Source of the DNA: Peloplasma aerotolerans
GTDB lineage: Bacteria; Bacillota_I; Bacilli_A; Acholeplasmatales; Acholeplasmataceae
Direction: 5' to 3'
Length of the DNA: 64,000 nt
NCBI RefSeq assembly: GCF_030012175.1
Contig: NZ_JASCXW010000001.1
Coordinates: 1-64,000 of the forward strand
A program made the position numbers and the translations under genes. The notes below the pieces were generated by a model. The model had not been told where the DNA came from and made no database searches. It saw only the letters and a list, made by a program, of their open reading frames with translations. This document shows positions 37,589 through 46,996 of the stretch, piece by piece. The first letter of the stretch is position 1. Each line of letters opens with the position of its first letter.

Positions 37589-37660
37589 GTTGTACCACAT
37601 AGGACAGGTTATAAACGCTTATACATAAGCTACCTTAGATAGTGAGTCTTCAGAAAAATA
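37589..37660 (+). promoter_or_regulatory. Probable ribosomal protein L21 leader
   Basis: The 5' untranslated region between promoter and the rplU ribosome site contains TACCACATAGGACAGGTT and later TACCTTAGATAGTGAGTCTTC, a layout like the L21 leader motif of Firmicutes that is thought to bind L21 for feedback control. The match is by memory of the motif, not an alignment. Confidence 0.45.
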
Positions 37661-37675
37661 AGGAGGTGTAGCAAC

Positions 37676-37984
37676 ATGTATGCAGTTATTAAAACAGGCG
37701 GTAAGCAAGTTAGAGTTAGCGAAGGTCAAGAAATTTACGTTGAAAAATTAGACGTTGAGGCTGGAGAAAATTATGAGTTTACTGAAGTCTTAATGATCGG
37801 TGGAGAAAAAACCGTTATCGGAACTCCAGTTGTAGACGGAGCAAAAGTCGTTGCCAAAGTATTGAAACACGGTCGTGGTAAAAAAATCATCGTTTTCAAG
37901 TACAAGGTCAGAAAAAAATATCGTCTAAAACAAGGCCATCGTCAATCATATACAAAACTTGTGATCGAATCTATTAAAGCTTAA
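37676..37984 (+). CDS. rplU: 50S ribosomal protein L21
   Basis: A 102-residue L21 of normal length ([14 protein letters not shown] start; [17 protein letters not shown]-terminal region). AAGGAGGTG precedes ATG 37676. First gene of the rplU-prp-rpmA-obgE cluster, conserved across Firmicutes. Confidence 0.98.
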   Translation: MYAVIKTGGKQVRVSEGQEIYVEKLDVEAGENYEFTEVLMIGGEKTVIGTPVVDGAKVVAKVLKHGRGKKIIVFKYKVRKKYRLKQGHRQSYTKLVIESIKA

Positions 37985-37988
37985 GGCA

Positions 37989-38303
37989 ATGATTACATCA
38001 AAGTTTACGTATATGAATCAAAAGCTTAATCAAATTACAGTATCAGGTCATGCCAATTATAAACAACATGGCGAAGACATCGTGTGTGCCGCTGTTTCAG
38101 CAGCAACCCTCGTTACTGCGAACGCGATTGAGCATTTAAAGTTAAACCATAAAATCGGTTTAACCGTATCTGAAGGTTATTTCAAACTAACACTTAATGA
38201 AGAAGACCCAATTGTATTGGGATTACTTGAGAATTTGGAATATACTTTAAATGAATTAGAAAAAAATTATCCTAAATACATTAAAAATCAGAAGGAGGGA
38301 TAA
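37989..38303 (+). CDS. prp: Ribosomal-processing cysteine protease Prp
   Basis: A 104-residue protease (YsxB family) with the catalytic His21 in SGHA and Cys33 in DIVCAAVSA. Prp removes the N-terminal extension of ribosomal protein L27 in Firmicutes and related groups. It lies between rplU and rpmA, four bases after rplU. The adjacent L27 carries the matching cleavable extension, so the enzyme and its substrate are both intact here. Confidence 0.95.
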   Translation: MITSKFTYMNQKLNQITVSGHANYKQHGEDIVCAAVSAATLVTANAIEHLKLNHKIGLTVSEGYFKLTLNEEDPIVLGLLENLEYTLNELEKNYPKYIKNQKEG

Positions 38304-38304
38304 C

Positions 38305-38583
38305 ATGTTAAAGTTAAATATACAGTTATTCGCATCGAAAAAAGGAACCGGGTCATCTCGTAATGGTCGCGATTCACAATCTAAGCGTCTTGGTCTGAAA
38401 TTATCCGACGGACAATATGCAACTGCAGGTTCAATTATTTATCGTCAAAGAGGAACTAAAATTCACCCAGGCAACAACGTAGGTCGTGGTGGCGATGATA
38501 CATTATTTGCAACAGTGACAGGAACGGTTAAGTACGAAAGAAAAGGCCGCAACAATACACAGGTATCAGTTTACGAAGGATAA
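38305..38583 (+). CDS. rpmA: 50S ribosomal protein L27 (with Prp-cleaved extension)
   Basis: A 92-residue L27. The N-terminus [14 protein letters not shown] contains the Prp processing motif; by analogy with Staphylococcus the cut falls after Phe9, leaving the mature protein whose N-terminus reaches the peptidyl-transferase centre. GAAGGAGGG precedes ATG 38305. A hairpin terminator overlaps its stop codon. Confidence 0.97.
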   Translation: MLKLNIQLFASKKGTGSSRNGRDSQSKRLGLKLSDGQYATAGSIIYRQRGTKIHPGNNVGRGGDDTLFATVTGTVKYERKGRNNTQVSVYEG

Positions 38584-38601
38584 TCCAATTATCCTTTTTT
38601 T
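38577..38601 (+). terminator. Terminator or attenuator between rpmA and obgE
   Basis: AAGGATAA / TTATCCTT hairpin including the rpmA stop codon, followed by a T-run. It would reduce read-through into obgE. Confidence 0.8.
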
Positions 38602-38624
38602 GTGTCAGAAAATGAGGTGTTCTT

Positions 38625-39878
38625 ATGTTTGTAGATGAAATCGTAGTAGAGGTTTACGGAGGAAAAGGCGGTAATGGTGTCGCTGTTTTTCGTCATGAGA
38701 AATATGTTGAGTTCGGTGGACCTTGGGGCGGAAACGGTGGCCGCGGTGGCTCAGTCATCTTTGTTGGTGATGAAGGTAAACACACGTTAATGGATCTACG
38801 ATATAAAAGACATATTAAAGCACATGCAGGCGTCAATGGGAAAACCAAAGGTATGCATGGAGCAAATGCTGAACACACTTATGTAAGAGTACCATTAGGT
38901 ACGATTGTTTATACAGAAGATAAATCTTTAAAAATCGGTGAGATTACTGAGCATAATCAAGAACTTGTGGTTGCTCATGGTGGCAAAGGTGGTCGTGGCA
39001 ACATGGCGTTTGCTACGCATAAAAACCCAGCACCTAATTTTGCTGAAAATGGTGATCCCGGTGTTCAAAGAAAAATATTAGTAGAATTAAAAGTATTGGC
39101 CGATATTGGATTAATTGGCTATCCTAGTGTCGGTAAATCGACTTTAATTAGCGTTGTTTCCAATGCAAGACCAAAGATTGCTGAATACCCTTTTACGACC
39201 TTACAACCGAATTTAGGTATGGTATCTATTGGTGAATCATCATTTGTTTTGGCTGACTTACCAGGTTTAATTGAAAATGCACATCAAGGTCTAGGTTTAG
39301 GTATTCGTTTCTTAAAACATATTGAAAGATGTAAAGTTTTTTTACATGTACTTGATTTAACAAGAGAAAATCCGTATGAGGATTTTGTTAAAATTAATCA
39401 TGAATTAGAAATGTATAACGAGACTTTATTAGAAAGACCTCAAATCGTTGTAGCAAATAAGATTGATATGCCAGATACTGAAGAAAAACTTGAATATCTA
39501 AGAAAACATATTGAAGTTCCTATTATAGCAATTTCAGCACTTGAAAAAAGAGATATTGATCAACTCTTGTATAAAATCATAGAGTTATTGAAATCAGCAC
39601 CAGTGATTAAAGATGAAACACCAGACTATATTAAAAACTATACATTCGAAGAAGATGAACCAGACTTTATCATTACGAAAGTTGATGACGTCTTTGAATT
39701 AACAGGAAGAAAGTTAAAACTGATCTTTGATCGTACTGACTTTACAAAAGATGAAGCGGTCAGACGTTTTGCAAGACAACTTAGAAGTATGGGTGTTGAT
39801 GAGGCCCTACGAAATAAAGGCGCGAAAAATAAAGATACAATTCGCATCTTTGATTTTGAATTTGAATTTATTGAATAA
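38625..39878 (+). CDS. obgE: GTPase Obg
   Basis: A 417-residue Obg GTPase. The glycine-rich N-terminal Obg domain (about 1-158) is followed by the G domain with G1 GYPSVGKS (165-172), G3 DLPG and G4 NKID, and a C-terminal OCT domain (about 345-417) typical of Firmicutes Obg. GAGGTG precedes ATG 38625. It acts in large-subunit assembly and stress response. Confidence 0.97.
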   Translation: MFVDEIVVEVYGGKGGNGVAVFRHEKYVEFGGPWGGNGGRGGSVIFVGDEGKHTLMDLRYKRHIKAHAGVNGKTKGMHGANAEHTYVRVPLGTIVYTEDKSLKIGEITEHNQELVVAHGGKGGRGNMAFATHKNPAPNFAENGDPGVQRKILVELKVLADIGLIGYPSVGKSTLISVVSNARPKIAEYPFTTLQPNLGMVSIGESSFVLADLPGLIENAHQGLGLGIRFLKHIERCKVFLHVLDLTRENPYEDFVKINHELEMYNETLLERPQIVVANKIDMPDTEEKLEYLRKHIEVPIIAISALEKRDIDQLLYKIIELLKSAPVIKDETPDYIKNYTFEEDEPDFIITKVDDVFELTGRKLKLIFDRTDFTKDEAVRRFARQLRSMGVDEALRNKGAKNKDTIRIFDFEFEFIE

Positions 39879-39898
39879 AGGGCTTAGCCCTTTTTTTA
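39877..39898 (+). terminator. Terminator after obgE
   Basis: AAAGGGC-TTA-GCCCTTT hairpin with a T-run, starting in the obgE stop codon. Confidence 0.9.
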
Positions 39899-39909
39899 AT
39901 GTAAAAAAA

Positions 39910-39937
39910 TAAAAAAAAGGAAAGAAAATTCTTTCCT
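39910..39937 (-). terminator. Terminator of the coiled-coil gene
   Basis: On the minus strand AGGAAAGAA-TTT-TCTTTCCT is followed by a long T-run; it overlaps the TAG stop codon. Confidence 0.85.
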
Positions 39938-42900
39938 AATTTAAGTGTAACAATCTCAATTTTGACCGATGTGCTTTTTTAAGAATTCGATAATCTCTAT
40001 GCAGGACACGGTTTTGACTGTTTTTGGTTTGTTGGCTAAATTTTTCTAAGTGTGCTTTAATATTGTTTAATTCAGCTTCACGTCTTTGATTCATACGTTT
40101 TAAGTTTTGATCGTATTGATTGTTTCGCTCAATGTTTGATTGATCTTGTTTTGCAATTAAATCTTCATAATGTTTTGTTTTTTGCTTCAATGCAAGAAGG
40201 TTTTTATCATGACTTGCTTGATATCTTGTTAAGATAACTTGGTTTTTATTGCCGATTGATGCCTCAAGACCTGTATGATTTTTATCAGCATTCATAATAC
40301 TTGAATCAATTTGAGCTTTTGTTTTATTAAAGAGATCCTCAAGTTGACGTGTTTTTTGTTGGTGTTCAAAAGCATATTGTGTAGCAATTGAGAGTTGATT
40401 TTCATTTAATAATTTTAATTCTTGTTCCTGTTTGTCTTTATTTTCTGATATTTTTTGCTCCAAAGAACGAATCACTGATTGATCAAGGACAAGTTTTTTC
40501 TTATGTGATATCGACTCGAGTTCAAGTTTTTTCTTAATCTTATCGTTTTGTGCAGTAATTTGTCTTTCTTTATCTCGTAATTTCTTTTTGCGTTCAGATT
40601 CATGATACTTCATATTGTTTTCATAATTCGCATTTAAACTATGAATCAGTTGATATGTTGTTTTTTTGAATCCACGAATCATTGCTTCTTGTTCTTTTTG
40701 ATTGGTTTGATAGAACTTGAGCATCACATCTAAAAATCTTTGATGGTGGATGGTTAAGTTTTTATCAAAGATTAAAAAATTCTTTTTAAGCTTTTTAAGC
40801 TCCAATGTCAAAAAGGCATCCGAGACGTAAACTTCCGAATATAAAGATTGATAGAATTGATTGATACCATCAAAATGTTGTTTGAGTTGATGAATGAATG
40901 ATAAATAAACTTTTTGATTGCGGTTCAAGTAACGGTAGAAGAAGGAAGCTTCATCATGTTTTGTTTTTTCTAAATCTTTTTCAGAGTCTTTTTGTTTTGT
41001 TTCTAATTTGATGATTTCCTCATCTAATGGGGTAATCTGAGCATGTTTTTCATCAATCGATTTTTCAATACGAGTTAAATTTTGCTTAATACGCTTAACT
41101 TCATGTTCATGATTACTTAACAACTTTTGATTTTCTTTTAAATCATGATGACGATGTTCACTTTTTGATTCGTTTGATTTAATGTCTTGATTGATTTTTC
41201 CTAATTGATTGATAAATGCATGATTACGTTCTAATTCTGTTTGATTTGCGAAAAATTGCTCTTCGAGTAAACTGATTTCTTTTTGTATAAGTTTTTTTTG
41301 CTCATTAATCTTTTCAATTTCTTGTTCATAATAGTTCATCATATCTTCGTGTTTGAGCATATACTTATATCCAGTTAAATCATCGATTTTCTTTAAATAG
41401 AAATCTTGATCTATTTTTTGATAATATTCAGTAACTTGAATCGTAGAATTTAAGAGCTCTTGATTTAAATCAATAAGAATCTTTAGTGTTGCTTTAAAGA
41501 CTTCGGGATGTGATGGGACATGATAAAGTTCAGAAACAGCTTTTTCAATTGTTTGATGATTTTGATAAAGTAATCTCATGATATTTAGATACATTTCTGT
41601 TTGTTCTTGTTGCAACTCTAACTCACATTGATATGTCTTTAATAAGCGGTTAGCTTTTTCGTTGTTAACACGTTGTTGGTGCTTGTATTTGGCTTCATTA
41701 ACGAAGAAAGTACGTTTGTCCTCTTCAGCTTTTGCCTTTTCTTTAATCAGTTCAAGCGTATATTTGTTATCAATATAAATAATTTCTCGATCCGATTCTA
41801 TTGAAAATGTTGCTTCATTAAGTTTGTTTTGAATTTGTTGTTTGGATTTATTAAATATTGCTTGACTCAATTCACTTCTTAAATCTTGTTCCTTAAGGGA
41901 GTAATCACGTTTTGCTTTTTCTTTTTCGAGTTCAAGTTGTGTTGTTGTATTTAATACTTGAGTATCAGCGTTGAATAACGCCTTAATCTTTTCTCTTTCC
42001 ATTTCGATTAAAGCAAGATTTTTTTTATGTTCAAATTCTAAAGTCTGTTCTTCGTGTTTAAAACTAGCAATCGTTAAGTGTGCATCATTGGCTAAAAGAT
42101 TTAATTCTCGTTCTTGGATGGATGCTGCAATTGCAAGTTGATATTCTAAAGGAAGTAGATCTTTGTTGTGATTGAGAAGAAGCACTTCTTTTTGAGATTG
42201 CTGATAAATTTCTTGAAGTTTTAGAAGTGATTCAGATGCACTAATATTATGATTGTAATTGAGATCTATTTTTGCAAATTCTTGTTTTTTCTCGTACTCA
42301 TATAATGATTTTTTAAGTCTCCACTCATTGATTTCTCTTAAATGTTTTTGATCAAGTTCAAAAAGTTTCTTTTGTGTTTCTCTTTTCTTAACTAAAATAT
42401 CTTTATTGGTTCGAATGATTTGCTTATTAAGTTCTTGATCAAAACTATTTAATTCTCTAGTTAACTGGTGATTTTTCTTATCTTTTTCGTATTCAGATTC
42501 TAGACTTTTCATTTCATCGCGCATTTCACGTGATTTAAGTAGTTTTTCTTTTTGCGTTGACTCACGATATGCAGATAGTTTCGAATTGAATAGTGTAATT
42601 GAATCGTTACCCTCATGGATAATGCGTTCACGCTTCGTTTCATACCCTTGTTTTTGAACGTCAAAAACGACATTTAAACTGTTTAGTTTTTCACTATACG
42701 TTATAAGTGCCTTTTTTTGAGTTTCTTGATATTCCTTTTTTAAATCTTCAATTGATTTTTGGATTGGTTTAATTTTTGTTTGATAACTTTTATCTAGTGA
42801 AACTAATGATTGTTGGTACTTTTTCTTAATATCATTAATCTTTTTGTTAAGGGAAATACTCAATTCAGTATATGTATTTTTAATGGTTAAATAACTATCA

Positions 42901-43544
42901 TCATGATCAGAAGAAGCTTTTTGACTGTTTTCTTTAATAACCATTAATTTTTTTTCGAAGTCAGTTTCAAACTTTTTAAGTTTTTTTTCGACTGCTTTAA
43001 CTTTTAAATCATATGATTTTGCAATGACTTTAGTTGTCTCAGTTTTTTCTTTTTCGATTTCTAATGTCGTTTCTTGATATACTTTTTTAGCTTCAATCAT
43101 AACTTTACGGATTTGTGATAAATCACGTTTTAAGACTTGATCTGCCTTATCTAAGCTTGCCTCTGCATCTAGATTGATTTGATTAATTTTTTGTTCAATG
43201 ACTTCAAGTTCTGATTTTAGATTTCCATTAAGTTCATGTGTTTTATGAACTTTTTCTTTTTGACTTTTTTCAATTTCATCATGGTTTTTTTCAATAATAA
43301 GATCCAAAGAACGTTTGTAATTTTCCATGTTTTCAGCATAATCTTTGTTAATCTCAACCATGGTTTGAAAAAACTTTTCTTTAACTTGATTGTGTTTTTC
43401 AATTGTTTGAGCAAGAAATGGATTGACATCACGCAAAACAGCTACCAATTTTTTTGAGATTGGTAGGTATTTCTTGTCTACGCTTAGTTGTTCTTTCAAG
43501 TCTGTTTCAAAAGACTTCATATATTCAAACTTTTGGATATCCAT
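39936..43544 (-). CDS. Giant coiled-coil protein, function unknown
   Basis: A 1202-residue protein that is almost entirely Lys/Glu/Gln-rich heptad-like helix, with no signal peptide, no membrane segment and no Walker motifs, so it is not an SMC protein. ATG 43544 follows AGGGCG; the GTG one codon earlier is too close to it. A short globular-looking stretch lies near the N-terminus (residues about 10-45). Length suggests a rod of well over 100 nm if fully helical. In a wall-less cell a cytoskeletal or scaffold role is plausible, but that is inference. It is a single gene flanked by obgE (convergent) and ruvA (divergent). Confidence 0.8.
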   Translation of the reverse strand: MDIQKFEYMKSFETDLKEQLSVDKKYLPISKKLVAVLRDVNPFLAQTIEKHNQVKEKFFQTMVEINKDYAENMENYKRSLDLIIEKNHDEIEKSQKEKVHKTHELNGNLKSELEVIEQKINQINLDAEASLDKADQVLKRDLSQIRKVMIEAKKVYQETTLEIEKEKTETTKVIAKSYDLKVKAVEKKLKKFETDFEKKLMVIKENSQKASSDHDDSYLTIKNTYTELSISLNKKINDIKKKYQQSLVSLDKSYQTKIKPIQKSIEDLKKEYQETQKKALITYSEKLNSLNVVFDVQKQGYETKRERIIHEGNDSITLFNSKLSAYRESTQKEKLLKSREMRDEMKSLESEYEKDKKNHQLTRELNSFDQELNKQIIRTNKDILVKKRETQKKLFELDQKHLREINEWRLKKSLYEYEKKQEFAKIDLNYNHNISASESLLKLQEIYQQSQKEVLLLNHNKDLLPLEYQLAIAASIQERELNLLANDAHLTIASFKHEEQTLEFEHKKNLALIEMEREKIKALFNADTQVLNTTTQLELEKEKAKRDYSLKEQDLRSELSQAIFNKSKQQIQNKLNEATFSIESDREIIYIDNKYTLELIKEKAKAEEDKRTFFVNEAKYKHQQRVNNEKANRLLKTYQCELELQQEQTEMYLNIMRLLYQNHQTIEKAVSELYHVPSHPEVFKATLKILIDLNQELLNSTIQVTEYYQKIDQDFYLKKIDDLTGYKYMLKHEDMMNYYEQEIEKINEQKKLIQKEISLLEEQFFANQTELERNHAFINQLGKINQDIKSNESKSEHRHHDLKENQKLLSNHEHEVKRIKQNLTRIEKSIDEKHAQITPLDEEIIKLETKQKDSEKDLEKTKHDEASFFYRYLNRNQKVYLSFIHQLKQHFDGINQFYQSLYSEVYVSDAFLTLELKKLKKNFLIFDKNLTIHHQRFLDVMLKFYQTNQKEQEAMIRGFKKTTYQLIHSLNANYENNMKYHESERKKKLRDKERQITAQNDKIKKKLELESISHKKKLVLDQSVIRSLEQKISENKDKQEQELKLLNENQLSIATQYAFEHQQKTRQLEDLFNKTKAQIDSSIMNADKNHTGLEASIGNKNQVILTRYQASHDKNLLALKQKTKHYEDLIAKQDQSNIERNNQYDQNLKRMNQRREAELNNIKAHLEKFSQQTKNSQNRVLHRDYRILKKAHRSKLRLLHLN

Positions 43545-43645
43545 CACGCCCTAAAATAATTATATCATATTAAGAAGATATGATAGAAAAAACTAGAGGA
43601 AAATGGTATAATAAAAAGTAATATATAAAAGGTGTGGTGAAGAAC

Positions 43646-44200
43646 ATGTATGCATATATCGATGGAACGATTAAAGAAATCAAACCAAGCTATTTAGTGA
43701 TAGAAAACAATGGCATTGGTTTTTTGATTATTTCACCGAATCCATACAGTTATCATTTAGGTGAGGCAACAAGAATTTATACCCATCATTATGTCCGTGA
43801 AGATTTAGATAATCTTTACGGTTTTAAGAGTCTTGAAAGTAAAGACCTGTTTATTCGCCTTATTGGCGTATCCGGTATTGGCCCAAAAAGTGCATTAAGT
43901 ATTCTTGCTACTGAGAACTTAAATGAAACGATTTTCGCAATTGAAGAAGGTAACATTAAGTATTTAACTAAGTTTCCAGGTATTGGTTTAAAGAGTGCTC
44001 AACAAATTATATTAGATCTTAAAGGCAAGTTGGTTGATGATGATACTGAACTTGTTCCAACACATAAAAGTGATGTAGAAGCTGCACTTTCAGCTTTAGG
44101 TTATTCTAAAGTTGAGATTAGAAAAGTCATGAAAAAAATCGACCAAGATCAAGAGGTTGAAACCATGATTAAAGCTGCATTACAATTGCTAATAAAGTAG
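43646..44200 (+). CDS. ruvA: Holliday junction helicase subunit RuvA
   Basis: A 184-residue RuvA that binds Holliday junctions. ATG 43646 (MYAYIDGTIKEI) matches the family start; an upstream GTG at 43634 is unlikely. The helix-hairpin-helix motifs appear in GVSGIGPKSAL and FPGIGLKSAQQI; domain III is the last 45 residues. A TATAAT box lies near 43604. It is followed by ruvB after seven bases. Confidence 0.97.
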   Translation: MYAYIDGTIKEIKPSYLVIENNGIGFLIISPNPYSYHLGEATRIYTHHYVREDLDNLYGFKSLESKDLFIRLIGVSGIGPKSALSILATENLNETIFAIEEGNIKYLTKFPGIGLKSAQQIILDLKGKLVDDDTELVPTHKSDVEAALSALGYSKVEIRKVMKKIDQDQEVETMIKAALQLLIK

Positions 44201-44207
44201 GTAATTT

Positions 44208-45224
44208 ATGGATAAAGAACGTATTGTAACGGCAATGTCAATCAAAGAAGATGAAGATCAAACGCTTCGTCCTCAGACCTTAGACCAATATATCGGACAA
44301 AACGATATTAAGGAAATGCTTGATGTCTATATTAAAGCAGCTTTGAAGAGAAAAGAAGCATTAGATCATATTTTGTTGTATGGTCCTCCTGGTCTTGGAA
44401 AGACAACACTTGCACAAATTATCGCCAATGAGCTTGGTGTACAAATTAAAATAACGAGTGGTCCTGCCATTGAAAGAAGTGGCGATTTGGCTGCTGTTTT
44501 AAGTTCATTAAATCCTGGTGATGTTTTATTTATTGATGAAATTCATCGTCTTCCAAGATTTGTAGAAGAAGTTTTATATGCAGCGATGGAAGATTATGTT
44601 TTAGATATTGTGATTGGCAAAGATCATGAATCAAGATCGATTAGAATCGATTTACCGCCGTTTACTTTAATTGGAGCAACCACTCGTTTTGGGGATTTAT
44701 CAGCACCGTTAAGAGAACGCTTTGGCGTTGTCTTAAGGTTGAGTTATTATGATGTTGATGATTTGAAAAAAATCGTTAAAAGAACATCAACAGTTTATCA
44801 AAACGAGATTGAAGAAGATGCCGTTAACGCTTTAGCTAAAAGAAGTAGAGGTACGCCTAGGATAGCAAACCGTTTGTTTAGACGGGTTAGAGATTTCGCA
44901 GAAATTATTGGTGATGGTGTGATTAATGAAAAAATTACGAATCACGCATTATCTAAATTAGGTATTGATCATAATGGTTTAGATCATACTGATTATAGAT
45001 ATTTAAGAAGTATTGTTGAAAAGTTTGCTGGAGGACCTGTTGGTATTGAAACCATAGCAGCTACCATCGGTGAAGAAATAACAACAGTTGAAGATGTTTA
45101 TGAACCTTATTTATTAATGGAAGGTTATATTAAAAGAACACCTAGAGGAAGAATGGCGACTGAAAAAGCTTATCAATCCTTAGGCATCAAATATTATAAA
45201 GGATTGTTTAATGATGAAAGTTAG
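44208..45224 (+). CDS. ruvB: Holliday junction helicase subunit RuvB
   Basis: A 338-residue AAA+ motor. Walker [10 protein letters not shown] (59-67), Walker [10 protein letters not shown], sensor 1 GATTR and the arginine-finger region LRERFG are intact, with the C-terminal winged helix (RTPRGRMAT). AGGTAATTT precedes ATG 44208. It overlaps queA by fourteen bases. Confidence 0.98.
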   Translation: MDKERIVTAMSIKEDEDQTLRPQTLDQYIGQNDIKEMLDVYIKAALKRKEALDHILLYGPPGLGKTTLAQIIANELGVQIKITSGPAIERSGDLAAVLSSLNPGDVLFIDEIHRLPRFVEEVLYAAMEDYVLDIVIGKDHESRSIRIDLPPFTLIGATTRFGDLSAPLRERFGVVLRLSYYDVDDLKKIVKRTSTVYQNEIEEDAVNALAKRSRGTPRIANRLFRRVRDFAEIIGDGVINEKITNHALSKLGIDHNGLDHTDYRYLRSIVEKFAGGPVGIETIAATIGEEITTVEDVYEPYLLMEGYIKRTPRGRMATEKAYQSLGIKYYKGLFNDES

Positions 45225-46230
45225 TGATTTTGATTTTAATTTACCAAAAGATAGAATAGCACAACATCCCAGCGAGAAAAGAGATCATTCAAGATTAATG
45301 ATTTTAAACAGAAATGATGAAAGTATTGAACATCAACATTTTTATGATATTACTAAGTATTTAGGTCATCATGATGTGTTGGTGATTAATAACACAAAAG
45401 TCATTCCTGCTAGACTAATGGGAGTTAAAGCAGAAACAGATGCTTTAATAGAAGTGTTATTATTAAAAGAGCTTGAAAAAGATCTTTGGGAAGCGATGAC
45501 GAAACCTGCAAAACGGGTCAAAATAGGGACGAAAGTCTTATTTGGTGACCTTTTGATTGCTGAATGTATCGAGATCAAAGATGAAGGTTTACGTGTCTTT
45601 AAGATGCATTATTCAGGTTTGTTTATTGAAATCCTAGAACAATTAGGTACTATGCCACTTCCACCTTACATTACTGAAAAATTAGAAGAAAAAGACCGTT
45701 ACCAAACGGTTTATGCAAAAGACTTAGGAAGTGCAGCAGCACCAACTGCTGGTCTACATTTCACAAAAGCATTATTAAAACAACTTGAATCTCAAGGTGT
45801 TGAAATCATTCCTATTACACTTCATGTTGGTCTTGGCACATTTAAACCTGTTTCAGTAGATAACGTCTTAGATCATCATATGCATGAAGAAACCTATACG
45901 TTAACTAAAGAAAGTACAGATCGCTTAAATCAAGCTGTTAAAAACAAGAAAAACATCGTCTGCGTCGGAACAACTTCACTAAGAACCATTGAAAGTAATT
46001 TTGACAATGGATTTCATGAAGGTACATACGAAACGGGTATATTTATTTACCCGGGATACCAATTTAAAGCAGCCAATCAATTGATAACAAACTTTCATTT
46101 ACCTAAATCAACATTAATGATGTTAGTCAGTGCAATAGCTGGTACTGATTTTATTAAAAAAGCATACCAAGAAGCAATTGATCAACACTACAGATTCTTT
46201 TCATTTGGTGATGCCATGTTTATTAAATGA
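45211..46230 (+). CDS. queA: SAM:tRNA ribosyltransferase-isomerase QueA
   Basis: A 339-residue enzyme that builds epoxyqueuosine in tRNA from S-adenosylmethionine. The N-terminus [15 protein letters not shown] and the conserved [10 protein letters not shown] and [14 protein letters not shown] segments identify it. Two ATGs occur at 45211 and 45214; the first has the better AGGA spacing and the second matches homologues. ruvA-ruvB-queA is the usual Firmicutes order. No tgt follows within the window. Confidence 0.97.
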   Translation: MMKVSDFDFNLPKDRIAQHPSEKRDHSRLMILNRNDESIEHQHFYDITKYLGHHDVLVINNTKVIPARLMGVKAETDALIEVLLLKELEKDLWEAMTKPAKRVKIGTKVLFGDLLIAECIEIKDEGLRVFKMHYSGLFIEILEQLGTMPLPPYITEKLEEKDRYQTVYAKDLGSAAAPTAGLHFTKALLKQLESQGVEIIPITLHVGLGTFKPVSVDNVLDHHMHEETYTLTKESTDRLNQAVKNKKNIVCVGTTSLRTIESNFDNGFHEGTYETGIFIYPGYQFKAANQLITNFHLPKSTLMMLVSAIAGTDFIKKAYQEAIDQHYRFFSFGDAMFIK

Positions 46231-46259
46231 TTGAAAAAATAACATAAAATAGATATAAT
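46231..46259 (+). promoter_or_regulatory. Promoter of the EIIB-like/HPr unit
   Basis: TTGAAA (46231-46236), 17-base spacer, TATAAT (46254-46259), directly after the queA stop codon. Confidence 0.75.
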
Positions 46260-46281
46260 CTATATAGATGGAGGATATGAT

Positions 46282-46662
46282 ATGGGGTATCTACTAGGAA
46301 TTGAACCACAATATGTAATTTACTTCGATGTTGCATTTATCTTTCTAATCTTTTTAATTGCATTCATCTTTATATCCATCAAAAGAAAAAAAAGAGTTAA
46401 GCTTAAAGTCGTACCTTTAGGTGATGCGTATCTCGACCAATTGTTTGAAGCTGTTGGAAAAAGAAAAAACATCATTGAAATATCAAGTGAACATCAAAGA
46501 TTAAAAATTGTGTTGTCTCAAGTCAGAGAAGTTGACACACTTAAATTGAAGCAATTAAATATTCCAGCATTTTTAAAAGGAAAAGAACTTACGTTATTGA
46601 TCAAAAATCATACAAAAGAAGTCGTATCATATTTTAATGATAAGATGAGAGAGGACAAATAA
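46282..46662 (+). CDS. Membrane-tethered EIIB-like domain without active-site Cys
   Basis: A 126-residue protein: one N-terminal membrane helix (about 13-32), a basic stop-transfer (KRKKR), then a domain resembling the PTS glucose-type EIIB fold (about 44-122; LGDAYLDQLFEAVG...ENxx, EHQRLKIVL, FLKGKELTLLI). In active EIIB the motif CxTRL supplies the phosphorylated Cys; here the position is Glu70 in EHQRL and the whole protein has no Cys, so it cannot carry phosphate that way. GGAGGATATG precedes ATG 46282. It overlaps the HPr start by one base. A sensor or regulatory role is inferred. Confidence 0.65.
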   Translation: MGYLLGIEPQYVIYFDVAFIFLIFLIAFIFISIKRKKRVKLKVVPLGDAYLDQLFEAVGKRKNIIEISSEHQRLKIVLSQVREVDTLKLKQLNIPAFLKGKELTLLIKNHTKEVVSYFNDKMREDK

Positions 46663-46931
46663 TGGAACAAACATTTCTAATTATTTCAGAATATGGAGTA
46701 CATGCTAGACCTGCAACTAGGCTTGTTAATCTTGCGATGAGTTTTAATTCTGACATCAGTTTGACCGCTTTAGGAAAAACAGTAAATCTTAAATCAATCA
46801 TGGGTTTAATGTCTTTAGGTATTTATAAAGGAGAAATCGTTAAAATATCAGTGACTGGTAGCGATGCTGAAAAAGCAATCGTTGCATTAAGTGACTTTAT
46901 GATTACAGAAGGTTTAGGAAGATTGGCGTAA
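46662..46931 (+). CDS. ptsH: Phosphocarrier protein HPr
   Basis: An 89-residue HPr. The phospho-acceptor His14 lies in GVHARPATRL and the regulatory Ser45 in NLKSIMGLM, so it can be phosphorylated by enzyme I and by HPr kinase. GAGAGGAC lies before ATG 46662, which overlaps the previous stop. ptsI is not adjacent, unlike in most Firmicutes. Whether this is the sole HPr of the genome or a second (Crh-like) copy cannot be told here; the His argues for a normal HPr. Confidence 0.93.
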   Translation: MEQTFLIISEYGVHARPATRLVNLAMSFNSDISLTALGKTVNLKSIMGLMSLGIYKGEIVKISVTGSDAEKAIVALSDFMITEGLGRLA

Positions 46932-46948
46932 TGCTTGATAACGAAAAC

Positions 46949-46973
46949 TAAAGTGGTAAAATTTACCGCTTTA
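46949..46973 (+). terminator. Hairpin between ptsH and trmB
   Basis: TAAAGTGGTAAA pairs with TTTACCGCTTTA (one wobble pair), followed by TGTTTAT. It resembles a weak terminator. Confidence 0.6.
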
Positions 46974-46996
46974 TGTTTATAGATTGGATGAAACTT

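Noticed and set aside
43217-43457. Open frames on both strands inside the coiled-coil gene
   Set aside because: They are shadows caused by the Lys/Glu-rich, stop-poor coding sequence; no ribosome sites or recognisable products.
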